Shown piece by piece: positions 16,728-24,553 of a stretch of 64,000 bases of DNA (its first letter is position 1; every line of letters starts with the position of its first letter). The notes beneath the pieces are model-generated. The model was not told the origin of the DNA and searched no databases. It saw only the letters and a list, made by a program, of their open reading frames with translations. This stretch comes from Cellvibrio japonicus Ueda107 (GTDB lineage Bacteria; Pseudomonadota; Gammaproteobacteria; Pseudomonadales; Cellvibrionaceae): the NCBI RefSeq assembly GCF_000019225.1, contig NC_010995.1:2674501-2738500 (forward strand), read 5' to 3'. The position numbers and the translations under genes were made by a program.

Positions 16728-17366
16728 TCAAATGCGTGGATCCGGTGTTAAGCGCAGGTAAGGCTTAACCGCTTTGTAGCCTTTCGGGAAGCGACGGGCA
16801 ATTTCATCGGCATCTTGCAAAGCAGGGACAATCACCACATCCTCACCCGGTTTCCAGTTACCGGGTGTCGCCACCTTGTGATGCTCGGTGAGTTGCAACG
16901 AATCAATCACCCGCAAAATTTCATCAAAATTTCTGCCGGTGCTGGCAGGGTAAGTAATGATCAGGCGGATTTTTTTCGCCGGGTCGATAATAAACAGCGA
17001 GCGCACCGTCAGCGTGGCGTTAGCATTGGGGTGAATCATGTCGTACAGGCTGGATACCTTGCGATCTGCATCGGCCAGGATCGGGAAATTTACCTGGGTC
17101 AGTTGGGTTTCATTGATGTCATTAATCCATTGGTTGTGGGAATCCACCGGATCCACACTCAGGGCAATCGCCTTCACATTGCGCTTGCTGAATTCGTCCT
17201 TGAGTTTGGCTGTCAGGCCCAGCTCCGTAGTGCATACGGGCGTGAAATCTGCCGGGTGGGAAAAGAGTACGCCCCAGCCATCACCCAGCCATTGGTGAAA
17301 ACTGATGGTTCCCTGGGTAGATTCCTGGACAAAATCCGGTGCTTCATCACCTAAACGCAAGCTCAT
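16728..17366 (-). CDS. 1-Cys peroxiredoxin (Prx6/AhpC-TSA family)
   Basis: 212 residues, typical of Prx6-type 1-Cys peroxiredoxins. The peroxidatic Cys45 sits in FTPVCTTELG, and no other cysteine occurs in the protein, so recycling needs an external thiol. The Prx6-type C-terminal domain is present (PGNWKPGEDVVIVP near residue 165). It reduces peroxides in the cytoplasm. It has its own terminator and stands alone among sulfur genes. Peroxide defence alongside flavin monooxygenases, which leak reduced oxygen, is a plausible but unproven link. Confidence 0.9.
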   Translation of the reverse strand: MSLRLGDEAPDFVQESTQGTISFHQWLGDGWGVLFSHPADFTPVCTTELGLTAKLKDEFSKRNVKAIALSVDPVDSHNQWINDINETQLTQVNFPILADADRKVSSLYDMIHPNANATLTVRSLFIIDPAKKIRLIITYPASTGRNFDEILRVIDSLQLTEHHKVATPGNWKPGEDVVIVPALQDADEIARRFPKGYKAVKPYLRLTPDPRI

Positions 17367-17578
17367 TTCTGACTCCTGTTAGTCATGGTAGGAATGTTGG
17401 CGTTTATGCTAGGCGTTTATAGCCGCCGGGAAAAATACTCTTTTGGAACTTGCTTAGAACCAAATGCATATCGCAAATGGTTATATATGAATAACTTCTA
17501 ATTATTTCCCAAGGCATTTTCAGCCCTCTAGCATGCGCGACTTTGACTGCTATACCAGACAACTGGATACCTAAGCCA

Positions 17579-18544
17579 ATGAAAATACGCGACCTGGATT
17601 TATCCAACAGCCCCGTCAATCAGGAACATGAAGCACTGGGCCTGCCACCGGTGGAACAAATTCCCCTCCATCCGGTGATTCGCGCGGCGGTATGGTTTGC
17701 CGTACTCACCCTGATTGGCCTGGTTGTCCTAGGCCTAACCCAATTGTTTGGCGGCAGCTGGCAACAAGGGGTAGATAACATCAAGGCCACCCTCGACGAC
17801 CGCATGTTCTGGAGTGCCCTGCTGGTCGGCCTGCTGGCGCAAATCGTCGATGGCGCATTGGGTATGGCCTATGGCCTTACCTCCACCAGCTTCCTGTTGG
17901 CCACAGGTGCTTCACCGGCACTGGCAAGCGCTTCGGTGCATATGGCAGAGGTATTTACCACAGGCATTTCGGGGGTATCCCACGCCAAGTTCGGCAATGT
18001 CGATAAAAAACTGTTTGTGCGCTTGCTGGTGCCCGGTATCGTCGGCGGCCTGCTGGGCGCCGTGCTGGTCACGCAAATTGATGGCGACACCCTCAAGCCT
18101 TTTATTACGGTATACCTGCTGTTGATGGGCGCTTATGTGCTCAGCAAAGCCTTTCGCAAACACATAGCCACCCGCAAGGGCGAGCCCAAACACGTCGCCA
18201 AGCTGGCGCTGCTGGGCGGGTTTGTCGACACCTCCGGCGGTGGCGGCTGGGGCCCGGTCGTTACTACAACCCTGGTAGGCACTGGCCATGACCCGCGCAC
18301 CACCATAGGCTCAGTTAACTTCGCCGAGTTTTTCCTCACCCTCACCAGCGCCGCCTCGCTATTTATCCTGGTGGAAGAAAGTATTTGGCATGTGGTGATC
18401 GGCCTGATTGTCGGCGGCCTTTTTGCAGCGCCCTTTGCCGCTTATGCCTGCAAGAAGTTCTCGACGCGCACACTCCTGATCCTGGTAGGCCTGCTGATTA
18501 GCGGCATTTCGCTGTTTAACCTTTATAAAGCCCTGCTCGCCTGA
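17579..18544 (+). CDS. TauE/SafE-family (TSUP) sulfite/sulfonate exporter
   Basis: 321 residues from the ATG at 17579; a TTG 12 codons upstream is a less likely start, and neither has a strong ribosome site. A short cytoplasmic N terminus precedes a first segment near residue 40, then the two TSUP repeats (LVGLLAQIVDGALGMAYG near residue 80 and ALLGGFVDTSGGGGWGPV near 210), with about eight membrane segments in all. TSUP members export sulfite or sulfoacetate or move other small anions. Among sulfonate and sulfinate genes that release sulfite, sulfite export is a fair inference. Its 3' end carries the fused tail of the AbiEii remnant on the other strand. Confidence 0.85.
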   Translation: MKIRDLDLSNSPVNQEHEALGLPPVEQIPLHPVIRAAVWFAVLTLIGLVVLGLTQLFGGSWQQGVDNIKATLDDRMFWSALLVGLLAQIVDGALGMAYGLTSTSFLLATGASPALASASVHMAEVFTTGISGVSHAKFGNVDKKLFVRLLVPGIVGGLLGAVLVTQIDGDTLKPFITVYLLLMGAYVLSKAFRKHIATRKGEPKHVAKLALLGGFVDTSGGGGWGPVVTTTLVGTGHDPRTTIGSVNFAEFFLTLTSAASLFILVEESIWHVVIGLIVGGLFAAPFAAYACKKFSTRTLLILVGLLISGISLFNLYKALLA

Positions 18545-18648
18545 TTCAGCATCAATGTACCGCCCTTCAATGCGAAGGTATCATCAACAAACACCAATGG
18601 TGCAACCTGCATGAGCAGGCGGGCAGTATCAAGATAAACAGGATTCAT
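18523..18648 (-). pseudogene. Truncated AbiEii toxin remnant
   Basis: An ATG at 18648 overlaps the abiEi stop as ATGA, the usual coupled arrangement. The 41-codon frame starts MNPVYLDTARLL and runs to FALKGGT, which matches the N terminus of AbiEii nucleotidyltransferase toxins up to the GGT of the catalytic motif. Homology then stops, and the frame runs through 6-10 unrelated codons into the end of the TauE gene, ending at TAA. Full toxins are around 300 residues with a later D-x-D. The rest is deleted, so no active toxin remains. Confidence 0.75.
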
Positions 18649-19382
18649 GATTTAAGCACCAGCAGACCATCGGCTGAGCGGGATACCCAAGGCTGGTCGC
18701 TGCCTGTCGGAAGAGTAGCCGGATCAAGCTTTTTTACCCAAGGTAGCGAACCTTCCCAGCCAAGTTGAAGGCACAGTCGTACCGTCTTGACGCTTGTGCA
18801 GTGCTGCAACAGCTCGCGCAACACACCGACACGCAAGCTGTAGGTGCTTTCAACCAGTTCGCGGGCTTCCTGCAACGACTGGCGCACACCGACTTCGCTT
18901 AACAGTTCCAGCAGCGCACGCTCCGGTGTCGAAACCTGTGGCGCCCCACTACGCTTTTCAAAGGGAGTCACATGCAGTAAGGCATCCGGCTGTTCGTCGA
19001 ACAAGCGCTTGCGACGGTACTCAGCCGGAAAGCGTTCAGTGAACCACTCCGGCAATCGACCAGCCGTCCAGCCGTACAAGTGCAGCATAGGCTGCTGCGA
19101 TACGTATTGGCGCAGGCCATACCAATCAAGTGCTGATTTACCACCGACATGTAACCCGGAGAGCCTGCGTTGTAGCAGCAGTAAACTGGAATACAGCGCC
19201 AGAGGGTCATTGGGACGACAAAACACTCCACGCGCTAAACGTGTAAGCCAACCAGCCCGAACGTAGTGAACGGCAAGGTCTGCAGAGATGCCCAGCGCCG
19301 CCAAATCTTCCGATGTGATCGGCATCCCCGGCGTTAACCGGGTATAGAGCAAATTTAATTTACTTGAGTTAGTCGTAGCCAT
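18645..19382 (-). CDS. AbiEi-type antitoxin / transcriptional autorepressor
   Basis: 245 residues. The N terminus has a winged-helix region (SSKLNLLYTRLTPG, then a GISADLAVHYVRAGWLTRLARGVF-type wing within residues 25-50), and the rest is the AbiEi C-terminal domain (GGKSALDWYGLRQY, TPERALLELLSEVG). AbiEi neutralises AbiEii in type IV toxin-antitoxin systems and represses its own promoter by binding inverted repeats. Here the partner toxin is cut to 41 codons, so this is an orphan antitoxin. Promoter and paired operators are intact, suggesting it still regulates itself. No ribosome site precedes the ATG, and the -10 box predicts a leaderless mRNA. Confidence 0.85.
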   Translation of the reverse strand: MATTNSSKLNLLYTRLTPGMPITSEDLAALGISADLAVHYVRAGWLTRLARGVFCRPNDPLALYSSLLLLQRRLSGLHVGGKSALDWYGLRQYVSQQPMLHLYGWTAGRLPEWFTERFPAEYRRKRLFDEQPDALLHVTPFEKRSGAPQVSTPERALLELLSEVGVRQSLQEARELVESTYSLRVGVLRELLQHCTSVKTVRLCLQLGWEGSLPWVKKLDPATLPTGSDQPWVSRSADGLLVLKS

Positions 19383-19390
19383 ACTACGAT
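19372..19390. promoter_or_regulatory. AbiEi operator, proximal inverted repeat
   Basis: GTCGTAG-5-CTACGAT, 6 of 7 symmetric pairs. It overlaps the last base of the -10 box, the predicted start site and the ATG of the antitoxin gene. It is the same sequence as the distal site at 19436-19454. Confidence 0.65.
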
Positions 19391-19417
19391 TATGGCAATA
19401 TTTTCAAAAAAAGCCAA
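19389..19417 (-). promoter_or_regulatory. Promoter of the AbiEi gene
   Basis: On the minus strand TTGGCT (19417-19412), a 17-base spacer, then CATAAT (19394-19389). The predicted first base is at or next to the A of the ATG at 19382. A separate inverted repeat AAGCCAA-T-TTGGCTT (19411-19425) overlaps the -35 box. Confidence 0.6.
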
Positions 19418-19435
19418 TTTGGCTTGATAGAAAAA

Positions 19436-19454
19436 GTCGTAGCCAAACTACGAC
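19436..19454. promoter_or_regulatory. AbiEi operator, distal inverted repeat
   Basis: GTCGTAG-CCAAA-CTACGAC, a perfect 7-bp inverted repeat upstream of the -35 box. Its centre lies 64 bp (about six turns) from the proximal copy. Confidence 0.65.
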
Positions 19455-19583
19455 AACCGCAAATAAGTCAAAAACCTGCCAGGTGCCAAAAACGCGCTGC
19501 TGTAACTCATATCAACATCAACGCGACAGAAACTATCGCTCAGCGGACTAGATCCTGACGTTTTAACTGGCGTTTTCTTGCCG

Positions 19584-19589
19584 TAGAAT
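19584..19589 (+). promoter_or_regulatory. Possible mutS -10 box
   Basis: TAGAAT 27 bases before the mutS ATG, with a poor TTTTAA -35 element 17 bases upstream. Confidence 0.3.
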
Positions 19590-19615
19590 GCCGCCTCTCT
19601 CTGTATTTGTGTTCA

Positions 19616-22255
19616 ATGAGTCAACCTATGTCCAGCACCCTCGAAGCCCACGACAGCCATACTCCCATGATGCAGCAGTACCTGCGTATTAAAGCCCAGC
19701 ATCGCGATGATCTGGTGTTTTATCGCATGGGGGATTTTTATGAGCTGTTTTTCGAGGATGCCAAGCGCGCGTCCGAGCTGCTGGACGTTACCCTCACTGC
19801 GCGCGGCAAAAGCAATGGCGAGCCCATTCCCATGGCGGGAATTCCCTTCCATGCCGCCGATGGCTATCTGGCCAAGTTGGTGAAAGCCGGCGTTTCGGTC
19901 GCCATTGCCGAGCAAATCGGCGACCCGGCCACCAGCAAGGGCCCGGTGGAGCGCAAAGTGGTGCGTATAGTGACGCCAGGCACCGTCAGCGATGAAGCCC
20001 TGCTGGATTCGCGCCGCGATAATTTATTGGTCGCCCTGCACCAGGCGGGCGACACCTTTGGCATTGCTTCTTTAGATATGGCCAGCGGTCGCTTTCTGGT
20101 GCTGGAGGTAGAGGGACTGGAGGCCGCCCTGGGCGAACTGCAACGCCTGAACCCGGCAGAGCTGCTGATCAGCGATCACCTGACCACCCCCGAACTGGTG
20201 GAAAACCGCAAGGGTCTGCGCCGCCGCGGCCCCTGGGAATACGACCTGGAAACAGCCGAGCGTTTGCTCGTGCAACAGTTTGCCGTGAAAGACCTGGCCG
20301 GCTTCGGCTGCGACCACCTGAAAACCGCACTCTGCGCCGCTGGCTGCCTGCTCAGCTACGCGCGCGAAACCCAGCGCACCGCCCTGCCCCATGTGCGCAG
20401 CCTGGCCCACGAAAATCGCGATGAAGCGGTCATCCTCGACGCCGCCACCCGCCGCAACCTGGAGCTGGATACCAACCTTACCGGCGGCGATGAACACACC
20501 CTGTTTTGGGTGCTGAACCGCTGCGCGACCAGTATGGGCAGCCGCCTGTTACGCCGCTGGCTCAACCGCCCGCTGCGCGATATCGCCCTGCTGCGTGGCC
20601 GCCAGGGTGCGATTGCCGAGCTACAACAGAATTACGCCTTTGAGCTAGTGAACAACATCCTTAAACGTGTGGGCGATATGGAGCGTATCCTGGGCCGCCT
20701 GGCACTGCGTTCGGCACGCCCGCGCGACCTGTCACGGCTGTTAATGTCGCTCGCCACCTACCCGGAATTGCAAAGTGAACTGGCCCAGCGCCAGGCGCCA
20801 CAATTGACGCTGCTCGCCCAGCAGATTTCCACCTTTCCCGATCTGGTGGATCTATTGGGCCGCGCCATCATCGATAACCCGCCAGTGGTGATTCGCGATG
20901 GCGGCGTGATTGCCGAAGGCTACGATGCCGAGCTGGACGAGCTGCGCAATATCAGCACCAACGCCGGCCAATACCTGCTGGATTTGGAAACCCGCGAGCG
21001 CGAGCGCACGGGCATCCCTACCCTGAAAGTGGGGTACAACCGCATTCACGGCTACTACATAGAACTCACCAGCGCCCAGTCGGAAAAAGCCCCTGCCGAT
21101 TACATTCGCCGCCAAACCCTGAAAAATGCCGAGCGCTATATCACGCCGGAATTAAAGGCATTTGAAGATAAGGCACTGTCGGCCCAAAGCCGCGCCCTGG
21201 CGCGCGAAAAAGCCTTGTACGAAGAGCTGCTGGATATCCTCAACCAACAGTTAGTGCCGCTGCAGGACTCTGCAGCTGCCGTTGCTGAGCTGGACGTACT
21301 GGCCACCCTGGCCGAGCGCGCCGATGCCCTGAGCCTGAGCCGCCCGGAACTGAGTGAAACACCGGGTATTGAGATCCAGGGGGGGCGCCACCCGGTGGTG
21401 GAGCAGGTCACCAGCGCACCCTTTGTGCCCAATGACCTGGTGTTTAATCCCCAGCGCCATATGTTGATCATTACCGGCCCCAACATGGGCGGTAAATCGA
21501 CTTATATGCGCCAGGCGGCGCTGATTGCCCTGCTCGCCCATATCGGCAGTTTTGTGCCTGCCCAGTCGGCGCGCATCGGCATTGTGGATCGCATCTTTAC
21601 CCGTATCGGCTCCTCCGATGACCTGGCCGGTGGCCGCTCTACCTTTATGGTGGAAATGACCGAAACCGCCAACATCCTGCACAATGCCACCGCCAAAAGC
21701 CTGGTACTGATGGACGAAATCGGTCGCGGCACCAGCACTTTCGACGGCTTGTCACTGGCCTGGGCCTGTGCCAAGCATTTGGCCGAAAAAGTACGCGCCT
21801 TTACCCTGTTTGCCACCCACTATTTTGAAATTACCAGCCTGCCGGAAACCGTACCCGGCATAGTCAACGTGCACTTAAATGCCACCGAGCACCAGGACAA
21901 GATTGTGTTTTTGCATAAAGTACAGGAGGGCCCGGCCAGCAAAAGTTACGGCTTGCAAGTGGCCAAGCTGGCCGGCATTCCTGCAGAGGTATTGCGCGAA
22001 GCGCAAACCCAATTGCATTTGCTGGAAAACGGCGAACATCCGCATTCGATTAAAACCACAACGGCAGAATCCACAGTGGCTGACCCTACCAGTGTCGATG
22101 TATTACCCACTTCCCCACTGCAATCCGGTTTGTTTGATGCACTGCCCAACCCTGCGCTGGACGCCTTGAAAAAAATCAATCCGGACAATCTCAGTCCCCG
22201 CGAAGCACTGGAGCATATCTATCGCTTGAAAGAGCTATATTCAAAAGGCAAATAA
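19616..22255 (+). CDS. mutS: DNA mismatch repair protein MutS
   Basis: About 879 residues from the ATG at 19616 (in-frame starts also at 19607 and 19628). MutS recognises base mismatches and recruits MutL. The mismatch-binding Phe-x-Glu is in MGDFYELFFEDA near residue 36. Walker A is GPNMGGKSTYM near residue 621, Walker B is LVLMDEIGRGTSTFDG, and the signature region is RSTFMVEMTETANIL. The C-terminal tail with the tetramer motif (LSPREALEHIYRLKEL) is complete. Length and domain order are as in other gammaproteobacteria. fdxA follows on the same strand after 162 bp. Confidence 0.98.
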   Translation: MSQPMSSTLEAHDSHTPMMQQYLRIKAQHRDDLVFYRMGDFYELFFEDAKRASELLDVTLTARGKSNGEPIPMAGIPFHAADGYLAKLVKAGVSVAIAEQIGDPATSKGPVERKVVRIVTPGTVSDEALLDSRRDNLLVALHQAGDTFGIASLDMASGRFLVLEVEGLEAALGELQRLNPAELLISDHLTTPELVENRKGLRRRGPWEYDLETAERLLVQQFAVKDLAGFGCDHLKTALCAAGCLLSYARETQRTALPHVRSLAHENRDEAVILDAATRRNLELDTNLTGGDEHTLFWVLNRCATSMGSRLLRRWLNRPLRDIALLRGRQGAIAELQQNYAFELVNNILKRVGDMERILGRLALRSARPRDLSRLLMSLATYPELQSELAQRQAPQLTLLAQQISTFPDLVDLLGRAIIDNPPVVIRDGGVIAEGYDAELDELRNISTNAGQYLLDLETRERERTGIPTLKVGYNRIHGYYIELTSAQSEKAPADYIRRQTLKNAERYITPELKAFEDKALSAQSRALAREKALYEELLDILNQQLVPLQDSAAAVAELDVLATLAERADALSLSRPELSETPGIEIQGGRHPVVEQVTSAPFVPNDLVFNPQRHMLIITGPNMGGKSTYMRQAALIALLAHIGSFVPAQSARIGIVDRIFTRIGSSDDLAGGRSTFMVEMTETANILHNATAKSLVLMDEIGRGTSTFDGLSLAWACAKHLAEKVRAFTLFATHYFEITSLPETVPGIVNVHLNATEHQDKIVFLHKVQEGPASKSYGLQVAKLAGIPAEVLREAQTQLHLLENGEHPHSIKTTTAESTVADPTSVDVLPTSPLQSGLFDALPNPALDALKKINPDNLSPREALEHIYRLKELYSKGK

Positions 22256-22417
22256 GGTAAAAAGAATCATTCTTAATTAAGTATTTTCGCGACAAATCAT
22301 CGCCCACTTTATGCTATTTGACGGTGATAACCGCTACCCAAACAGAGTCCGGCTGTTTAGAATGCGCGCCTCTGTTAAAATTACACACCTTGAATTGGTT
22401 AAGCTCTGGAGTCTCCT

Positions 22418-22741
22418 ATGACGTTTGTAGTTGGGGAAAACTGCATCAAATGTAAACACACAGACTGCGTGGAAGTCTGCCCTGTGGATTGCTTTTACGA
22501 AGGCCCCAATTTTCTGGTGATTAATCCGGATGAATGCATCGATTGTGCCCTGTGCGAACCAGAGTGCCCAGTGAGTGCTATTTTCTCCGAAGACGAATTA
22601 CCCGAAGACCAGGCAGTATTCCTTGAATTGAATGCCGAGTTATCGCAAGTCTGGCCAAACATCACCGAAATTAAAGATGCACCGGCAGATGCTGCCGACT
22701 GGGATGGTGTCCCTGGCAAGCTCCAGCACCTGGAGCGTTAA
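22418..22741 (+). CDS. fdxA: Seven-iron ferredoxin FdxA
   Basis: 107 residues. CIKCKHTDCVEVCPVDCF near the N terminus and CIDCALCEPECPVSAI near residue 39 bind the [3Fe-4S] and [4Fe-4S] clusters of the FdxA family. The long acidic C-terminal tail (LNAELSQVWPNITE) is typical. Soluble electron carrier; the partner is not known. mutS-fdxA adjacency is common in gammaproteobacteria. Terminator at 22774-22800. Confidence 0.96.
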   Translation: MTFVVGENCIKCKHTDCVEVCPVDCFYEGPNFLVINPDECIDCALCEPECPVSAIFSEDELPEDQAVFLELNAELSQVWPNITEIKDAPADAADWDGVPGKLQHLER

Positions 22742-22773
22742 TAGGTCGCTCAACACCCATAGCGATGCCCAAA

Positions 22774-22800
22774 GACCGCGCATATGCGCGGTTTTTTATT
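22774..22800 (+). terminator. Intrinsic terminator of fdxA
   Basis: GACCGCGCATATGCGCGGT stem (self-complementary GCGCATATGCGC core) followed by TTTTTTATT. Confidence 0.88.
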
Positions 22801-23015
22801 GCCGGCTATTTTTTATGCCCAGGATTTACCAAATCCCTGTTAATCAGAACCTTTTCTTCCATCTGCGTAAATTTGCCCTCCATCACTGGCGAAAAAGGTC
22901 GCTGTGCTACACTCAACAGTGATTTAGACCTGCCTCTTCCTTCTCTATAAGAAAGGCACTCGCTTTTAAAAAAGACTCTCGCTTTCCCGGAACAACCGTC
23001 ACAAGAGGAATCTGT

Positions 23016-23324
23016 ATGGGCATTCTCGATAAAAACTATAGTGAAAAACGCGATTTTATTCGGATGAAAATCAGTGCCCCACTCAACGCCAAACTATCCC
23101 TTGACAGTGACACCATTGAAGGACAATGCCGCGATTTAAGCGGTGGAGGCATGCAGGTAGAAACCACCACACCGGTTGCCGTGGGTACAGAGCTGGAAGT
23201 GGAAATCAGCTCTGCACACGGCCATAACCCAACCCTTAGAGCCAGGGCGCGTGTGGTTCGCAGTACGGCGGGAGAAAATGAAACCCATATCCTGGGCCTG
23301 GAAATTACCCAGGTTCTACAATAA
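23016..23324 (+). CDS. PilZ-domain protein (c-di-GMP receptor)
   Basis: 102 residues, a stand-alone PilZ domain. The c-di-GMP signature is present: an R-x-x-x-R-like KRDFIRMK near residue 11 and DLSGGGMQVE near residue 44, followed by beta strands ending LGLEITQV. An AGAGGAA-type site precedes the ATG. It stands between fdxA and the MlaA homologue with no operon partner. The effector role is unknown. The same window encodes MshE, whose N-terminal domain is also a c-di-GMP sensor in this family. Confidence 0.88.
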   Translation: MGILDKNYSEKRDFIRMKISAPLNAKLSLDSDTIEGQCRDLSGGGMQVETTTPVAVGTELEVEISSAHGHNPTLRARARVVRSTAGENETHILGLEITQVLQ

Positions 23325-23334
23325 CCCAATAAAC

Positions 23335-23361
23335 GCCATACCGCTCGCAACGCGGTATGGC
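23335..23361. terminator. Hairpin between convergent pilZ and mlaA genes
   Basis: GCCATACCGC pairs perfectly with GCGGTATGGC (10 bp, 7-base loop). No U-tract; a weak terminator or an mRNA end stabiliser. Confidence 0.5.
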
Positions 23362-23372
23362 CAATCGATGGC

Positions 23373-24233
23373 CTAGAACTCCTCGCTGTCAAAATCCTCA
23401 AACTCAAACGATTCTCCAGTTCCAAAGCTGTCTTCTATTTCACCGTTGTGGATCAGGTATTCCCGACGCTGTAAGTAAGCATCGCGAATAAACGTATATT
23501 TGTCGCCCGTCAGATTTTTTTCCAGCTCCAGCAAACTTGCCCGTGTGTTCAGGATGGATACGCCCAGCACGGTATTTTCCGTACGCACATGATCGATATA
23601 AGTAGTGGGATCAGCATACCAATCCACCGGACGGGCAAAACCATCACGCACTGTGCTCGGCCCCAGGAAAGGTAGTACCACATAGGGGCCGGCGTTTACG
23701 CCCCATACTGCCAGGGTCTGGCCAAAGTCCTCGCGATCACGTGCAGGCAGGTTCATATGCTGGGCCACATCCAGCAAGCCCCCCAGGCCCAGGGTGGTAT
23801 TGACCAGCAGACGCCCGGAGTAATAAGCAGCACCGCTAAAATTCCCCTGAAGGCTGCCATTAATAATACTGGGCACCTCCATCACGTTATTGAAAATATT
23901 GGAAACCCCGCGCTCGAGCGGATCGGGCATGATGGTTTTATAACCAATAGCCAACGGCCGCAATAGATAGCGGTCAGTGACATCATTAAACGCAAACATG
24001 CGGCGATTGAACCCCTGCCAGGGGTCTACCTCATCAACAGCTACTGTTTGTACAACCTGTTCCTGCTGTTGTGGCTGTTCCTGTACCGGCTCGCCGGCAG
24101 CCTCTTCTGCCTGTGCCCCAACGGGCAACAGCCCCCCCCCTAAAACCATGCCAAGGGCCAACACCGTGGCAAGACCTGACAGCCTGGGGTTAATTGATGG
24201 GGTAAAAGGTATATACAAAGAAAGAGCGTTCAT
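23373..24233 (-). CDS. mlaA: MlaA/VacJ-family outer-membrane protein without lipobox
   Basis: 286 residues from the ATG at 24233, which has AGGGA 7 bases upstream. The MlaA core is clear: DPWQGFNRRMFAFND near residue 70, GVSNIFNNVMEVPSIING near 105, DFGQTLAVWGVNAGPYVVLPFLGPSTVRD near 170-200. MlaA works with porins to remove misplaced phospholipid from the outer leaflet. The E. coli protein is a lipoprotein. Here the signal sequence (LATVLALGMVLGGGLLPVGAQA) ends in an ordinary signal-peptidase site, and the whole protein has no cysteine. A Gln-rich linker and an acidic Phe-rich tail (FEFEDFDSEEF) are extra. mlaBCDEF genes are not nearby. Confidence 0.88.
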   Translation of the reverse strand: MNALSLYIPFTPSINPRLSGLATVLALGMVLGGGLLPVGAQAEEAAGEPVQEQPQQQEQVVQTVAVDEVDPWQGFNRRMFAFNDVTDRYLLRPLAIGYKTIMPDPLERGVSNIFNNVMEVPSIINGSLQGNFSGAAYYSGRLLVNTTLGLGGLLDVAQHMNLPARDREDFGQTLAVWGVNAGPYVVLPFLGPSTVRDGFARPVDWYADPTTYIDHVRTENTVLGVSILNTRASLLELEKNLTGDKYTFIRDAYLQRREYLIHNGEIEDSFGTGESFEFEDFDSEEF

Positions 24234-24553
24234 GAAAATCCCTGGAGATCTAGTCAGCCGAAGGGCCATAACCCTGAATAAATGGCGTCACTCTATCGAA
24301 TCAGCTCTGGGGCAACAACTGGCAATTGTCACTGCCCCCACCGCTTTTACATCCTGTCGCGCATCCCACCCACGGAAAGTATCGCCCCATCGGACAGTAC
24401 ACGCGTCATCAAAATGACATCCAACTGCAACCAAACCTTCACCGTTCTGTAGCCCAAGCTTCACATTTGTCATCAAAGATAGCACCCACAAATGCGGGAT
24501 GAGACCGCGTTGGCAGATTTACTTCACCTATAGATACAAGAGAGTTAAAGCTC
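24234..24553. other. Divergent intergenic region
   Basis: 320 bp without a gene between mlaA (minus) and the secreted lipoprotein gene (plus). It contains the four-unit Pho-type repeat array at 24425-24464 and a GTCAT-CAAA-ATGAC inverted repeat at 24405-24418. Confidence 0.5.
24425..24464 (+). promoter_or_regulatory. Tandem Pho-box-like array before the lipoprotein gene
   Basis: Four 7-base units start every 11 bases: CTGCAAC (24425), CCTTCAC (24436), CTGTAGC (24447), GCTTCAC (24458). Two units (CTGCAAC, CTGTAGC) match 6 of 7 of the PhoB half-site CTGTMAY, the others 4-5. A weak -10-like AAAGAT follows 10 bases after the array. Confidence 0.45.

Noticed and set aside
22265..22277. AAGAAT-C-ATTCTT palindrome after mutS, Fur-box-like
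   Set aside because: Only the outer symmetry fits; agreement with the Fur consensus is poor and it lies far from the fdxA start.
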